Shown here piece by piece: positions 41,167 through 51,954 of a stretch of DNA of 64,000 nucleotides. Under the pieces are notes generated by a model. It saw nothing but the letters and a program-made list of their open reading frames with translations, made no database searches and was not told where the DNA came from. The translations under genes were made by a program, and so were the position numbers. Numbering within the stretch: position 1 is the first letter of the stretch; every line of letters begins with the position of its first letter. The stretch spans positions 1,866,656,796-1,866,720,795 of the forward strand of contig NC_056729.1 in NCBI RefSeq assembly GCF_019279795.1. Reading direction: 5' to 3'. Source of the stretch: Protopterus annectens (Eukaryota; Chordata; Ceratodontiformes; Protopteridae).

Positions 41167-42150
41167 GAAACTAGAATGCTAAGACTTTACATGCCCCAGT
41201 CAGTGCACTACAACCAGTAGCACTAGTTACCCCTGGCACTAATCAGCTTGGCACATAAAACGTTCCCATGCTTTGTCTCCTTTCCTTATAACACACTGAA
41301 TGTACTGAAACTAGAACACTAAGACCTTACATGACACAGTCTGTGCACTACAACCAGTTGCACTAGTTAACACTGTTACTAATCAGCTTGGTGCATAAAA
41401 CATTTCCATGCTTTGTCTCCTTTCCTTATAACACACTGAATGTACTGAAACTAGAACACTAAGACCTTACATGCCCCAGTCAGTGCACTACAACCAGTAG
41501 CACTAGCTACCCCTGGCACTAATCAGCTTGGTGCATAAAACGTTTCCATGCTTTGACTCCTTTCATTATAACACATTGACTGTACTGAAACTAGAACACT
41601 AAGACCTTACATGACCCAGTCAGTGCACTACAACCAGTAGCACTAGCTACCCCTGGCACTAATCAGCTTGGTGCATAAAACGTTCCCAGGCTTTGACTCC
41701 TTTCATTATAACACATTGACTGTACTGAAACTAGAACACTAAGACCATGCATGCCCCAGTCAGTGGACTATAACCAGTAGCACTAGCTTCCTCTGGCACT
41801 AATCAGCTTGGCACATAAAACTTTCCCATGCTTTGAATCCTTTCCTTATAACACACTGACTGTATTGAAGGTAGAACACTAAGACCTTACATGCCCCAGT
41901 CAGTGCACTACAACCAGTAGCACTAGTTAACACTGTTACTAATCAGCTTGGCACATAAAACGTTCCCAGGCTTTGACTCCTTTCCTTATAACACACTGAA
42001 TGTACTGAAACTAGAACACTAAGACCTTACATGCCCCAGTCAGTGCACTACAACCAGTAGCACTAGTTAACACTGTTACTAATCAGCTTGGCACATAAAA
42101 CGTTTCCCAGGCTTTGACTCCTTTCCTTCTCCTGTAACACACTGAATGTG
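41167..42150. repeat. Satellite, 140-bp unit, 7 copies
   Basis: gaaactagaacactaagacc recurs at 41167, 41307, 41447, 41587, 41727, 41867 and 42007, exactly every 140 bp. Copies differ by substitutions (for example agttacccctggcac against agttaacactgttac), and the variants are shared between non-adjacent units. No link to a known element was recognised. Confidence 0.95.
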
Positions 42151-43552
42151 CTCATTTTCTCAAGATCTTCTTGACTGCTGAACAATCTTGCACCCTTAAA
42201 TCATCCCCAGGCAAAGTTCTGACGGTACAATTTAGCATCCTTTGGATTCTCTGTGATTTGGAAAAATGTTTCTCTATATTTGCAAGTCAGTCTGCTGTGC
42301 TGAAGTCACAGCTTCTATTTTTCTTTGTCTTTATTTTGGGAGTTAGTTGGCATTCCTCCACTATTTTACAACCAGTAGGCCACCATTTGCAGGTGATTTG
42401 CATTGATGTAATTCTTGGTTATTATAAGAAGTTGTGTGTTTGTGCGTGTTGTTGCTGTTGTGGGTGTAGTGTACTGTTCAGCTTTTTTAACATGAGTACC
42501 ATTGTAGAGAAATTGACAGTATTTTAAAAAGTGGGTAGAAGTGTGGGAATAAGCTGTCCCTGCCTAACTACCATTCTTTTTGTATGTTTTATTTTGTCTT
42601 GGTCCTCAGAACTTGGGTGTGGAATGTGATGTTTGTGAAGGTCTTGAGCAAAACAGCTGTAACTGAACATTACAGTTAGTTGATTTTAAAGTGTTTGCAG
42701 ATGATTATGAAAAACACAAACCATGTAAGAGAGGGAAGTCTAAAGGTTTAAAAAAGTAAGAGTCTCTTACCCCTGCCAAAAAGACCATGACAGATATTTC
42801 CCTAGTGACATACTCTTTACAAGGGGGAGCCCAGACAGTCAGTAGTACTGGTGTATATCAGACTGAAGCAAATATCACAGGAGATACTACTCGGCTCTTA
42901 TAAATTTGGACTGGAATGGTATGACAAAAATCGTGGTAAAGGGACAGACCATTATCCCCCCAATCTCCTTGAAAGCTAAAAATAATGATTCCCATCCTTC
43001 CAATTTCAGTTCCTCCTCACATGCACCACTTGTGCTGGCTGTGGAGAGACTGATATATCCACTACAAGCTCGTTCCTTAGTACTGACAACTGCTAATGTA
43101 CCTTTGAAGTTGAGGAAGCCCATTGATATTAGTAGTGTTTGGTGTGGTCTCAGGGCAAGGGGTACTGATCAGACCCCTGTTATATTGTGCCTTAGCTAAA
43201 AATGTTTCCTTCTCTTTAAACATTTGTAGGCTGCACATTAAATGTTAAGCGGTCAGGTTTTAGTGGTACTTCCCCTTTATCCTGTGTGCCTTTTCTACCT
43301 CTGAATTACAGGATTGGACTGCCAGGATTTTGAAGTGAAGCCCAAAAAACTTAACATTATCACTGTCACCTCCCTCACTGGGCTGCTTTCTGTAAACAAA
43401 AACTCAGCAGCAAAACAGGAACAGATGATTTCTGAAAATGAAAATGGAGTTTTTTTAAATGTTATTTAACTTTTAGTTTGACAGTTCTTTTGTTGGTCAA
43501 AAAGGCAAATAGTTACTTTGTCTAAATGATTGAACTTTCTGTACAAGTTGGA
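42151..43552. other. Unassigned sequence
   Basis: No motif was recognised. Short frames on both strands (for example 42906-43199 plus and 42887-43123 minus) overlap each other and have no known domain. A Cys-rich reading near 42610-42650 (ECDVCEGLEQNSCN) could be a remnant of a retrotransposon ORF1, but is too short to claim. Confidence 0.35.
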
Positions 43553-44455
43553 ACAGTTTATTTATTTATTTTACATTTGTTTACCGGGATAGTCCGACTG
43601 GATACCGGTCCATTTTCACTGAGGCCCGGGGAGAAAAGCTCCACAGTACAGAACACTAAACAGAATAGAGACACAAGCACATATATCATGTATACTAATA
43701 GAATATAGTTAACATTGAAGTATCGTTGAACCTGAGATCAACTTTTGGCATTATAAACATTAGAACATGTTTACAGTATGTGTAGTAGGAAGAAAGGTGT
43801 GTAGAATTGTAAAACAGCAAGTATTATGTAATACATGGACATAGCCAGGTATTCATTAGATGTGATTTAAGTGAGTTTTTAAACTGTGTGAGAGTGGGGA
43901 TAGAGGACAGAAGGGGGGGTTATTCTAGGCTTTAGCTATGGTATAAGAGAATAAAGCTTTCCCTGCAGTGTTATTAACATTAGAAATGCAGAGAAGTGAT
44001 TTTTCAGTAGAGCAGAGATGACAATTTGCAATTGAGTGAATAAGTAGTTGACTTAGGGCTGGAGTTTTGTCAGGGTACTTTAGAATATTGTAGGCTATGA
44101 CAAGCTGGTGATAAACAAGCAGTTGTGAAAGTTCGAGTCACTGTAGATCCCTTAGAGTGTGACAGTGATGGGTTCTGAAGGTGGAGTTGTTAGCAAACCT
44201 GGCAATTTTATTATAACATGACTTAAGTCTGGCAAGATCAGTTTTTCTGGTGTGGCTTAGAACTGGTACAGCATACATTAGAGTGGACAATAGATGTGTT
44301 TGGGCTAGTGTGATCCGTGCTTGATCTGAGAGGAATTTTTTATGCATGAATAATGTTCCCATTTTTATGTAGACCTTTTTGATGGTTTGTGAGATGTGGA
44401 CATCAAAAAGAAACAAAGCTAAAAAGGAGAAAAGTTAAACAAAACAATAGACTTT
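43553..44455 (-). mobile_element. LINE F2 3' end (copy F2-b)
   Basis: The 3' terminus is marked by gagcttttctccccgggcc and ggactatcccggtaaac with TAAA repeats at 43558-43575, matching 30300 and 48400. The frame 44416-44138 gives the RT C-terminal region: KVYIKMGTLFMHKKFLSD, LLSTLMYAVPVLSHTRK and KIARFANNSTFRTHH. The 3' UTR fills 43600-44130. It is 5'-truncated at about 44455. Confidence 0.78.
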
Positions 44456-44662
44456 GAATGTTGTAATCAAAGATAAAACAAGTAGAAATTAACAGTTGTT
44501 TATGTTAAGAGTTTGCTTCCTCTGGAGTAAGAGAATGAGAAATTAAGAAAAGTTGTGATACTGTATATGGTTTACCTTTAAAATGTCACAACACCCTTGT
44601 GTGACTGTTTACTTACCCAACTTGAAATGTCAGAAACGGCAGCAAATGCTCAGAATTGCGAG

Positions 44663-46065
44663 CCTGGTACTTAGGATCATAGGAGGTTACTAGACTAATG
44701 GCCCTGGAGCCCTTACAAGTGTAGCCAAGAGTTTATCCCTGAAAAGATACATCAGTCAGCACCTCTTGCCCCTGTCAATGAGGGACACAGGTGGAACCCC
44801 TGAGACAAATTTCTGTTTTCCCATCCAGTCATCAAACTTGTGCTTGAAGAGGGTCAGCGAGGTACTCTGTTTGACATGTATAAGAAGTCTATTCCAGAGA
44901 TGGGGCAGCCTTTGGGAGACAAACTTGTCTTTCCAGCAGGTTTTATTGGTGTCGCATATTAGATTCAGGCCTTTAGAGCGGGTAATGTACGAGGAGTTAG
45001 ACTTACAGATATGGAGCATCTGTAATAGGGCATGGTCTGAGTTTGCCTTGTAGATGAAACACAGATCACCTCTGAGCAATAGCGAGTAAAGTGATAGTGA
45101 TTCGAGCCTGTCTGCAGAGGACAGGTTGTGGAGGCCATGGATTCTCTTTGTGAGGTATTTCTGTGGCCTTTCCAGTTGGTGCAAATGCTTGGAGAGGTAC
45201 ATACCAAATGGGGCATTATACTCAATTATTGGGCTAATGAGGGATAACTAGAGAGGTAATAACCTCCTTTTTTCTGGATGCAATCCCTTTACTTATGAGA
45301 TGAACCAAGTAGAATGCTTTTTTGACCGCTGCCGCTGTATGACAGTCGAATGTGAGATTATCAGCCTGATTACACAGGTCTCTCACCACAGGTTGTGTGC
45401 TTAGGGGCTTCATGTTGATTTGGTAATTAGTATGGGCCATCGTTTTGCTGAATGGTATGATGATACTTTTTTGCAATTAGCCTGAGGCCTTGACTTTGGC
45501 ACCAGTCATTAGTTGATGTGAGACTCTCTTGCGGTATGTTAACATCATTTGGGGAGTCGATGACAGCACCCAGCTTATAGTTGTCTGCAAACTTGGTCAG
45601 CCACAGGCCTTTTGTCTTTGCCTGGACCTCTGAGAAGTAGATGCCAAACAGTAGGGGTCCCAGGACAGATCCCTGGGGAACTCCACTAGTGACATCTGCT
45701 ATCAGAGGTGGAGGTGCTTGTTTTGACTTTGAGGGTCCTGTCGGTGAACCAGTTGGCCACCCACCTGATGAGATAGGGATTTATGCCAAGTTGTGTTAGC
45801 TTCTCAATGATGTCCAAGTGGGGGATTGTGTCAAAGGCCTTGGCCAAGTCAAGGTAAGCTGTATGTACTGACTTTCCCTCATCCAAGGCCTTGGTGACAG
45901 TCTCAAAGAAGTCAGTCAGCCAGGTTCAACGGGCAAGATCTCCACTTGATGAATCTGAACTGGGTGGAGTCAAGTGCTTGGAGATTGCCTATGTCCTTGT
46001 TTATGAGAGCCATAATAACATGCTCCATGGCTTTACAGATCAGAATTGTCAAGCTAATAGGGTGA
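44663..46065 (-). mobile_element. LINE F1, RT to 3' end (copy F1-d), nested in the inverted-repeat element
   Basis: On the minus strand it begins in RT (ICKAMEHVIMALINKDIGNL near 45985-46045) and runs to the F1 3' end (cttggctacacttgtaagg ... attagtctagtaacctcc) at about 44670. It lacks the 5' half, as expected from truncated reverse transcription. Its frames contain several stops. Confidence 0.8.
44756..46060 (-). pseudogene. LINE F1 reverse transcriptase (copy F1-d)
   Basis: Motif A: SVHTAYLDLAKAFDTIPH (45830-45875). Motif B region with GSVLGPLLFGIYFSE (about 45625-45670). The catalytic block reads LTKFADNYKL (45580-45610), so the second catalytic Asp of F-A-D-D, seen intact at 55360-55385, has become Asn. 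Then SLTSTNDWCQSQGLRL, and the distal part VVRDLCNQADNLTFDCHTA (45335-45395) and HQLERPQKYLTKRIHGL (45105-45185). It ends in FKHKFDDWMGKQKF near 44805-44850. Confidence 0.8.
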
Positions 46066-46254
46066 GAAAGTTGACGGTCAGGGAATGTCGACTTGGAGCG
46101 AAACTACCTCATTTCCGGGTTTTTGCTACGAACGTTTTACATGGGGGCTGCGCTTCCCACACCCCTTGCTACTTATATATACTAACTCTGAGATTGCACT
46201 ACAGTGAGGGAAAGGGTGCATTTCCCGATCCCCACAAAAGTGCGAGCTTCACTC

Positions 46255-46312
46255 AAAATGCCGAATTCATAACAGCGAATGCACACATTTGCTATTGTAA
46301 ATTCAGCATGTT
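46255..46312. repeat. Imperfect inverted repeat inside the TIR element
   Basis: aaaatgccgaattcataacagcgaatg is followed by catttgctattgtaaattcagcatgttt, which pairs with it in reverse complement with several mismatches, nearly without a loop. Such internal palindromes are typical of foldback-like DNA elements. Confidence 0.6.
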
Positions 46313-46396
46313 TTCTTTCGGTAATACGTATTTTTGAAAAGATACTTTTGCACATATGCATGTCACACAAGTCAGCCCTGACATTTTAAAGGTAAA

Positions 46397-46397
<1 letters not shown>

Positions 46398-46439
<42 letters not shown>

Positions 46440-46532
46440 TTGATTGATATATATATACATATATATATATACATATACATATATATATCTATATATATAT
46501 ATAGATATATATATCTATATATATATATATAT
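46398..46532. repeat. (TA)n microsatellite, left tract
   Basis: An almost pure TA dinucleotide tract with scattered GA and CA steps. The following inverted-repeat element starts directly in it. Confidence 0.95.
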
Positions 46533-47275
46533 GGGTCTACTTTCATACACCGAACGCACGAATCGCCGACACACACATCCCCGACCCCAAACAACCGACA
46601 ACACACCACACCGACACCTCAACATACCGAACACCAAAACACCGACACAAAAAACGCCAAATACACATAGCACACAACAACATATCCACTAACCTAAACC
46701 TAAACCCTAACCCTAACGTCCGACACTATCGCACACTTCACCTACCTGCACCCTAACCCTAACTCACTTACCCACCCCTAACCCAAGCACCGACACCATC
46801 GCACACTTCACCTACCTGCACCCTAACCCTAACTCACTTACCCACCCCTAACCCAAGCACCAACACCATCGCACACTTCACCTACCTGCACCCTAACCCT
46901 AACTCACTTACCCACCTAGCCCAGGCACCGACACTAGCACACTTCACCTACCTGCACCCTATCCCTAACTCACTTAACCTGTCCCAAAACTACAGTCCCT
47001 CACTATCACACACTTACCTAACCCGAACCCTACCTCCTACACAAACACACACTCACCTGTCCCACAGCCTAACCCGACATCCCACAATTTCGCACACTTA
47101 CCTGACCGCTCCTAACTCCGTAACTGTCGCACACTTACCAGGTCACGATCGCACATTTCCCTTGTCGGTCTTTCCGCTGTCGGCGAATCTCCCTGTCGGT
47201 AAACTTACCTGTCGGTCGTTTGGTCTCCTTTTCCCGCGTGTCGGCGAATCGTCGGTTCGGTCTCCCGAAGTAGAC

Positions 47276-47277
<2 letters not shown>
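46533..47277. mobile_element. TIR element with telomere-like repeats, in (TA)n
   Basis: The left end gggtctactttcatacaccg ... cgaatcgccgacac (46533-46580) and right end (47230-47277) are imperfect reverse complements: gtgtcggcgaatcgtcggttcgg ... gaagtagaccc. Both ends are flanked by TA repeats, so it probably inserted at TA. The interior is CG-dinucleotide-rich, unlike its AT-rich surroundings, and includes a ~65-bp tandem array with CCCTAACCCTAAC blocks. No transposase. The transposon class is uncertain. Confidence 0.7.
46690..46985. repeat. Tandem ~60-70 bp units with CCCTAA blocks
   Basis: The unit cgcacacttcacctacctgcaccctaaccctaactcac occurs about four times (46730, 46800, 46870, 46940 approximately), each carrying two CCCTAA hexamers plus a further cccctaaccc. 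An extra block ctaaacctaaaccctaaccctaacg precedes it at 46691-46719. These resemble vertebrate telomere repeats but lie inside the TIR element. Confidence 0.75.
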
Positions 47278-47310
<33 letters not shown>

Positions 47311-47320
47311 TATATGTATG

Positions 47321-47399
<79 letters not shown>

Positions 47400-47402
47400 A
47401 TA
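47278..47402. repeat. (TA)n microsatellite, right tract
   Basis: This is a continuation of the TA tract on the other side of the TIR element, with occasional gtatg steps. Confidence 0.95.
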
Positions 47403-48224
47403 ACAAAGCTAGGGATACAGTCACCAGGCCAAGTACTTAAATGTATAAAACAAGCAAAACAACAAAGTGCCAAGGCTGCACCAGCTGAAAGGAAATAGAT
47501 TTTATTATAACAATAGGTAAGTGCTTTTGGATGATAACTACGGCATTCTTCAGATCACTGTTGTAACACTAATACAGAAGGCAATTTAAAAACTAAGTAA
47601 CTAATCACATTAAAGAAACAGTGCCCACCCACAAAGAATAGTGGTCATTGATTTATAAAATGCAAGCCACATGATATGAAACAAGCAATCATAATAAGTA
47701 TAGAACATATTTCCTTATGTTATTCCCATAATAGGGAGTATCTTAAAAACAGTCATAAAGACATATAAATAAATGTCAGTGAGATATAAAATCTAAATAG
47801 CATAAAATCACTTAGGAGATGAATAAAAAACATTATGTATATACATATATATTCTGTGAATAGATTTCATAATCCTGAATGAAACACTTGTTTCTCTAAT
47901 TCAGTTATCTTTATAAGATAATACATTTTGTAGACGATATAGTCCCCTCCTTGCTGTTTTATTGAGTTGGATAAGTGCTATCATGGGTCCACAGAATGTC
48001 CTTATTATCGATCATTGCGAGTGATTCTTTCTTCATCATCCTGTAATTAGTCTGTTCTCCATAGGACATCATGTTTGTTAGCTCTTGTGATTTAATTTGT
48101 GATGGCAAGATGTATAGAAATAATCTATATGGTCATTTGACAAATGTTGTTTATATTTATGATTAGCTTTATTAATGAATAATTTGATGCTTTATTTTGA
48201 TTTATTTTTTATATATATATATAT
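47403..48224 (-). mobile_element. Probable Penelope-like element 3' end
   Basis: On the minus strand, gatctgaagaatgccgtag ... catccaaaagcacttacc (47495-47555) has the spacing of the ctgaaga ... gaaa ... taggtaaa block found at the PLE 3' side (60451-60487), but more degraded. Upstream a 58-codon frame at about 48120-47950 reads MMSYGEQTNYRMMKKESL ... ILWTHDSTYPTQ-stop and looks coding in composition. I do not recognise that peptide, and no RT motif is present. Identification is tentative. Confidence 0.35.
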
Positions 48225-48345
48225 TAGTACTAGGCTAACTGCTGTTGTGGGCCATTTTAAGCCTAGCCAATTACCCCATGTGAGACTCAAACCTTGTACC
48301 TTTTGTCTGTAAGGTAAACACCTTAACCATTATGCCAACCTCCTA
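48225..48345 (-). mobile_element. tRNA-derived SINE, copy 2 (LINE F1-tailed)
   Basis: It is the same family as 33287-33426: box A region ggcataatggttaaggtg, box B ggtttgagtctc, tail ggctaggcttaaaatggcc ... cagttagcctagtact. The tail matches LINE F1. It is inserted between the putative PLE tail and a (TG)n tract. Confidence 0.8.
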
Positions 48346-48349
48346 CTGC

Positions 48350-48402
48350 CGTGTGTGTGTGTGTATGTGTGTGTGTTGTGTTGTGTGTGTTGTGTGTGTT
48401 CG
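48350..48402. repeat. (TG)n microsatellite
   Basis: A short TG-rich run (gtgtgtgtgtgtatgtgtgtgtg...) directly before the F2-c LINE 3' terminus. It may have grown from the LINE tail. Confidence 0.8.
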
Positions 48403-49122
48403 CATTTGATTACCAGGAAAGTCCGACTGGGTAAACACCCATTTTCAGTGGAGAACTGGAGAAAAAAAGCTCCAAATTATTACAAAATATTTTAAGAACA
48501 ATAATTTTACAATCATCAAAAATAAAAGAAAAACATCTGCAGTTTAAGTATAACAAATTAGGCATAATATAAAAGCATTGGTTAAGAATTGCTCCAAGGT
48601 ATATGACAGTCATTTAATATTTACAGAAATTTTAGACAGTTTGTAGACAAATTAAAGGTAAATTAGTGTAAAACAAATAGAAATTACAATATGAAGTGAG
48701 AGAAAAGCAGGCTTATGGTATAGTTAGAGAGAAAGCCAGGTAAGAGGATTAGATAGCATTAAGGAAGTAAGTGAAGAAGGGAGAGTAAGGAGGTGTAAGG
48801 AATGAAAAGGGTACTTATTCACATTTAGGGATAGAGTTTATCCTGGTTTTGAGCAAAAACAGAGCCAGATTTTAGTGAGGAAGTCTTTCAAAGTGGTTTT
48901 GAAAGATGTGAAGGAGGTAATAAACCTGATGGATACAGGTAAGGAGTTCCAGGTCTAAGCAACTTTGCATGAGTCCAGACAATGTCCAGCAGAGTTGCTA
49001 GGTTTGTAGACATTGGATTGTAATGACCGACTGGAAAAATAGCTATGTAGAATGTGTTTTAGCGCTGAACAGGCAAATGGATGCTGAATAATTTTATAGG
49101 TAGTAAGAAGTTGTGTACATGT

Positions 49123-49890
49123 TTATTGATGTGGCAGTTGTAACCAATTTAGGCTTTTCAGTGCTATACAGTGGTGGGTTCTGAAAGTGGTATGTGCTGC
49201 AAATTTAGCAACTTTGTTACAGCATTGTTCAAGATTTAATTTGTGTGAAGCCTGGAGGTTAGTAAGGATGGGAGAGCCATACAGAAGAGTGGGGAGAAGA
49301 TAAGTAGTGGTAAGTGTAGTTTTAGTTGTATTGGTCAGAAAGTTTTTGGATCTGTAAAGCACCCCTAGTTTTTGATGAGGTTTGATGCATTTTTGATTAT
49401 GCAGGTCAAATGCAAGATTATCATCCACTTTATAGTCATACTTTGCTATGGGAATTGACTTTAATGGTTCCAATATCAAGAGAGAGGACTTAAATTTTGT
49501 TTTTTCATGAGAAATAGATTTGGGGAAAGTAGTAGTTTTTTTTTTTTTTAGATTGAGCATGAGCTGTGAGTTAGAGTCATGTTTTAGTGGCTTTTAAAGC
49601 TTCCTGATAATTTTTTTGGAGGTGTACCGTGTTGCGAAATGTGCAAATGAGAGTGGAATCGTCTGTGTATTGTCATAGGGTGGCCTGTTTTGTGGAAGTA
49701 TAGAGTGTGTTGGTGAACATGTTAAGGAGGAGGAGACCAAGGATAGAGACTTGTGGAACACCTATGGTGACTGGGAGGTAAGGAGAGAGCATGATACCTA
49801 TTGGACAAGTAGCTTCTGAACCACAGAAGGGTGGGATGACACAGACATAGTGAGGACATTGAAGTAAAAGTTTGCTTTGACAAAGCTTTA
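49123..49890 (-). pseudogene. LINE F2-c RT C-terminal part
   Basis: The frame 49560-49123 has PIAKYDYKVDDNLAFDLHNQ, LGVLYRSKNFLTNTTKTT, LTTTYLLPTLLYGSPILTN and KVAKFAAHTTFRTHHCIALK. Upstream 49640-49800 carries degraded motif B and YADD-region sequence (GVPQVSILGLLLLN near 49715-49755, TLWQYTDDSTLI-like near 49655-49690). A stretch of T at 49543-49554 breaks the frame. Confidence 0.7.
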
Positions 49891-49898
49891 GACAAGTC

Positions 49899-51495
49899 TA
49901 GAAATAAGGAAGAGACTAGTTTGCCATTATCTCTAGCTTTACTGACAGTATCTACATGGGTTATAAGGAAGAGACCAGTTAGCCATTATCACTAGCTTTA
50001 CTGACAGTATCTACATGGGTTATAAGGAAGAGACCAATTAGCCATTATCTCTAGCTTTACTGACAGTATCTACATGGGTTATAAGGAAGAGACCAATTAG
50101 CCATTATCTCTACCTTTACTGACAGTATCTACATGGGTTATAAGGAAGAGACCAGTTAGCCATTATCTCTAGCTTTACTGACAGTATCTACATGGGTTAT
50201 AAGGAAGAGACCAGTTAGCCATTATCTCTAGCTTTACTGACAGTATCTACATGGGTTATAAGGAAGAGACCAGTTAGCCATTATCTCTAGCTTTACTGAC
50301 AGTATCTACATGGGTTATAAGAAGAGACCAGTTAGCCATTATCTCTAGCTTTACTGACAGTATCTACATGGGTTATAAGGAAGAGACCAGTTAGCCATTA
50401 TCTCTAGCTTTACTGACAGTATCTACATGGGTTATAAGGAAGAGACCAGTTAGCCATTATCTCTAGCTTTACTGACAGTATCTACATGGGTTATAAGGAA
50501 GAGACCAATTAGCCATTATCTCTACCTTTACTGACAGTATCTACATGGGTTATAAGGAAGAGACCAATTAGCCATTATCACTACCTTTACTGACAGTATC
50601 TACATGGGTTATAAGGAAGAGACCAGTTAGCCATTATCTCTAGCTTTACTGACAGTATCTACATGGGTTATAAGGAAGAGACCAGTTAGCCATTATCTCT
50701 AGCTTTACTGACAGTATCTACATGGGTTATAAGGAAGAGACCAGTTAGCCATTATCTCTAGCTTTACTGACAGTATCTACATGGGTTATAAGGAAGAGAC
50801 CAGTTAGCCATTATCTCTAGCTTTACTGACAGTATCTACATGGGTTATAAGGAAGAGACCAGTTAGCCATTATCTCCAGCTTTACTGACTGTATCTACAT
50901 GGGTTATAAGGAAGAGACCAGTTAGCCATTATCTGTAGCTTTACTGACAGTATCTACATGGGTTATAAGGTAGAGACCAGTTAGCCATTATCTCTAGCTT
51001 TACTGACAGTATCTACATGGGTTATAAGGTAGAGACCAGTTAGCCATTATCTCTAGCTTTACTGACAGTATCTACATGGGTTATAAGGAAGAGACCAGTT
51101 AGCCATTATCTCTAGCTTTACTGACAGTATCTACATGGGTTATAAGGAAGAGACCAGTTAGCCATTATCTCTAGCTTTACTGACAGTATCTACATGGGTT
51201 ATAAGGAAGAGACCAGTTAGCCATTATCTCTAGCTTTACTGACAGTATCTACATGGGTTATAAGGAAGAGACCAGTTAGCCATTCTCTAGCTTTACTGAC
51301 AGTATCTACATGGGTTATAAGGAAGAGACCAGTTAGCCATTATCTCTAGCTTTACTGACAGTATCTACATGGGTTATAAGGAAGAGACCAGTTAGCCATT
51401 CTCTCTAGCTTTACTGACAGTATCTACATGGGTTATAAGGAAGACACCAGTTAGCCATTATCTCTAGCTTTACTGACAGTATCTGTATAGGTTAG
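49899..51495. repeat. Minisatellite, 59-bp unit, about 27 copies, made from LINE RT
   Basis: The unit is ataaggaagagaccagttag ... ctgacagtatctacatgggtt. On the minus strand one unit reads THVDTVSKARDNGKLVSSLF, and the sequence just outside the array continues the same protein on both sides: TALLTYTDTVSKA near 51475-51510 and FLDLSKAL near 49865-49900. The array is therefore an expansion of the coding sequence just before RT motif A. 59 is not a multiple of three, so the array destroys the RT frame. Copies are 95 percent alike or better by eye; three have short deletions. Confidence 0.95.
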
Positions 51496-51499
51496 AAGG

Positions 51500-51930
51500 G
51501 CAGTGCTAATACGACAGGAAGGACAGAATCCATGTTGTGTTAGGAACAGGAGTTCTTTCTCAGGAAGTAGTCTAGCAATTGTTTTTGAATGCATTTTGAA
51601 GTATTTTTTGTGAAGGGAGATAAGATTGCTGTAGGTCTAAAGTTATTAATGTCTGTTGAGTTTCTTCCTTTGAGCAGAGGAACAATTTGTGACTTTTTCC
51701 AGAGAGAGAGGGGGAAAGTGGGATTCCTGGATTGACCTATTTATAAGAAGTGAGGCAGGACAAGCAATGCTATTGGCTGCTATTTTTAGGTACTTTTTTG
51801 GAAGGTCATCAGCTGAAGAACATGGTTTAAATTTGTTTAAAAGTAGTTTTATATAGGATGTAGGCACAGGACTGAAGGTTAAAGATGATGTGGTGATATG
51901 TGGCTGTTGGGATTAAACTTTGATGAATCC
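51500..51930 (-). pseudogene. LINE F2-c RT N-terminal part
   Basis: The frame 51867-51646 gives MPTSYIKLLLNKFKPCSS and LPKKYLKIAANSIACPASL, the RT start block equivalent to IKKILQKLKPCPNAPDNIL of F2-a, and then the SLEKVT region. The next frame includes NFRPTAILS (about 51625-51650) and QLLDYFL near 51545-51590. It connects directly to the minisatellite. Confidence 0.72.
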
Positions 51931-51954
51931 TTGGTTAGAGATACTATGAGCCAT

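Larger units (their letters stand above)
44566..46400. mobile_element. Inverted-repeat DNA element (MITE-like) carrying a LINE
   Basis: tggtttacctttaaaatgtca at 44568-44588 has its perfect reverse complement at 46379-46399. Further in, cttgtgtgac recurs in matching position on both sides. Each end is next to TA (tata|tggttt and aaacca|tata), as for TA-target elements. The inner sequence consists of 44589-44662 and 46066-46378; between them sits LINE F1-d. No transposase is present, so it was mobilised in trans if it is a true MITE. Confidence 0.65.

Noticed and set aside
42887..43199. Possible host exon (97-codon plus frame and 78-codon minus frame)
   Set aside because: The two frames overlap on opposite strands, no splice context or domain could be recognised, and every neighbour is repeat.
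46690..46985. Possible chromosome end or fused telomere
   Set aside because: The CCCTAA blocks are short, mixed with other sequence in a ~65-bp unit, and lie within a TIR-bounded element flanked by TA tracts.
46292..47424. Ile-Tyr repeat frames on both strands
   Set aside because: They are translations of (TA)n microsatellite.
49899..51495. CRISPR-like regular repeats
   Set aside because: The units are directly tandem with no spacers, and the unit is LINE coding sequence in a eukaryotic setting.
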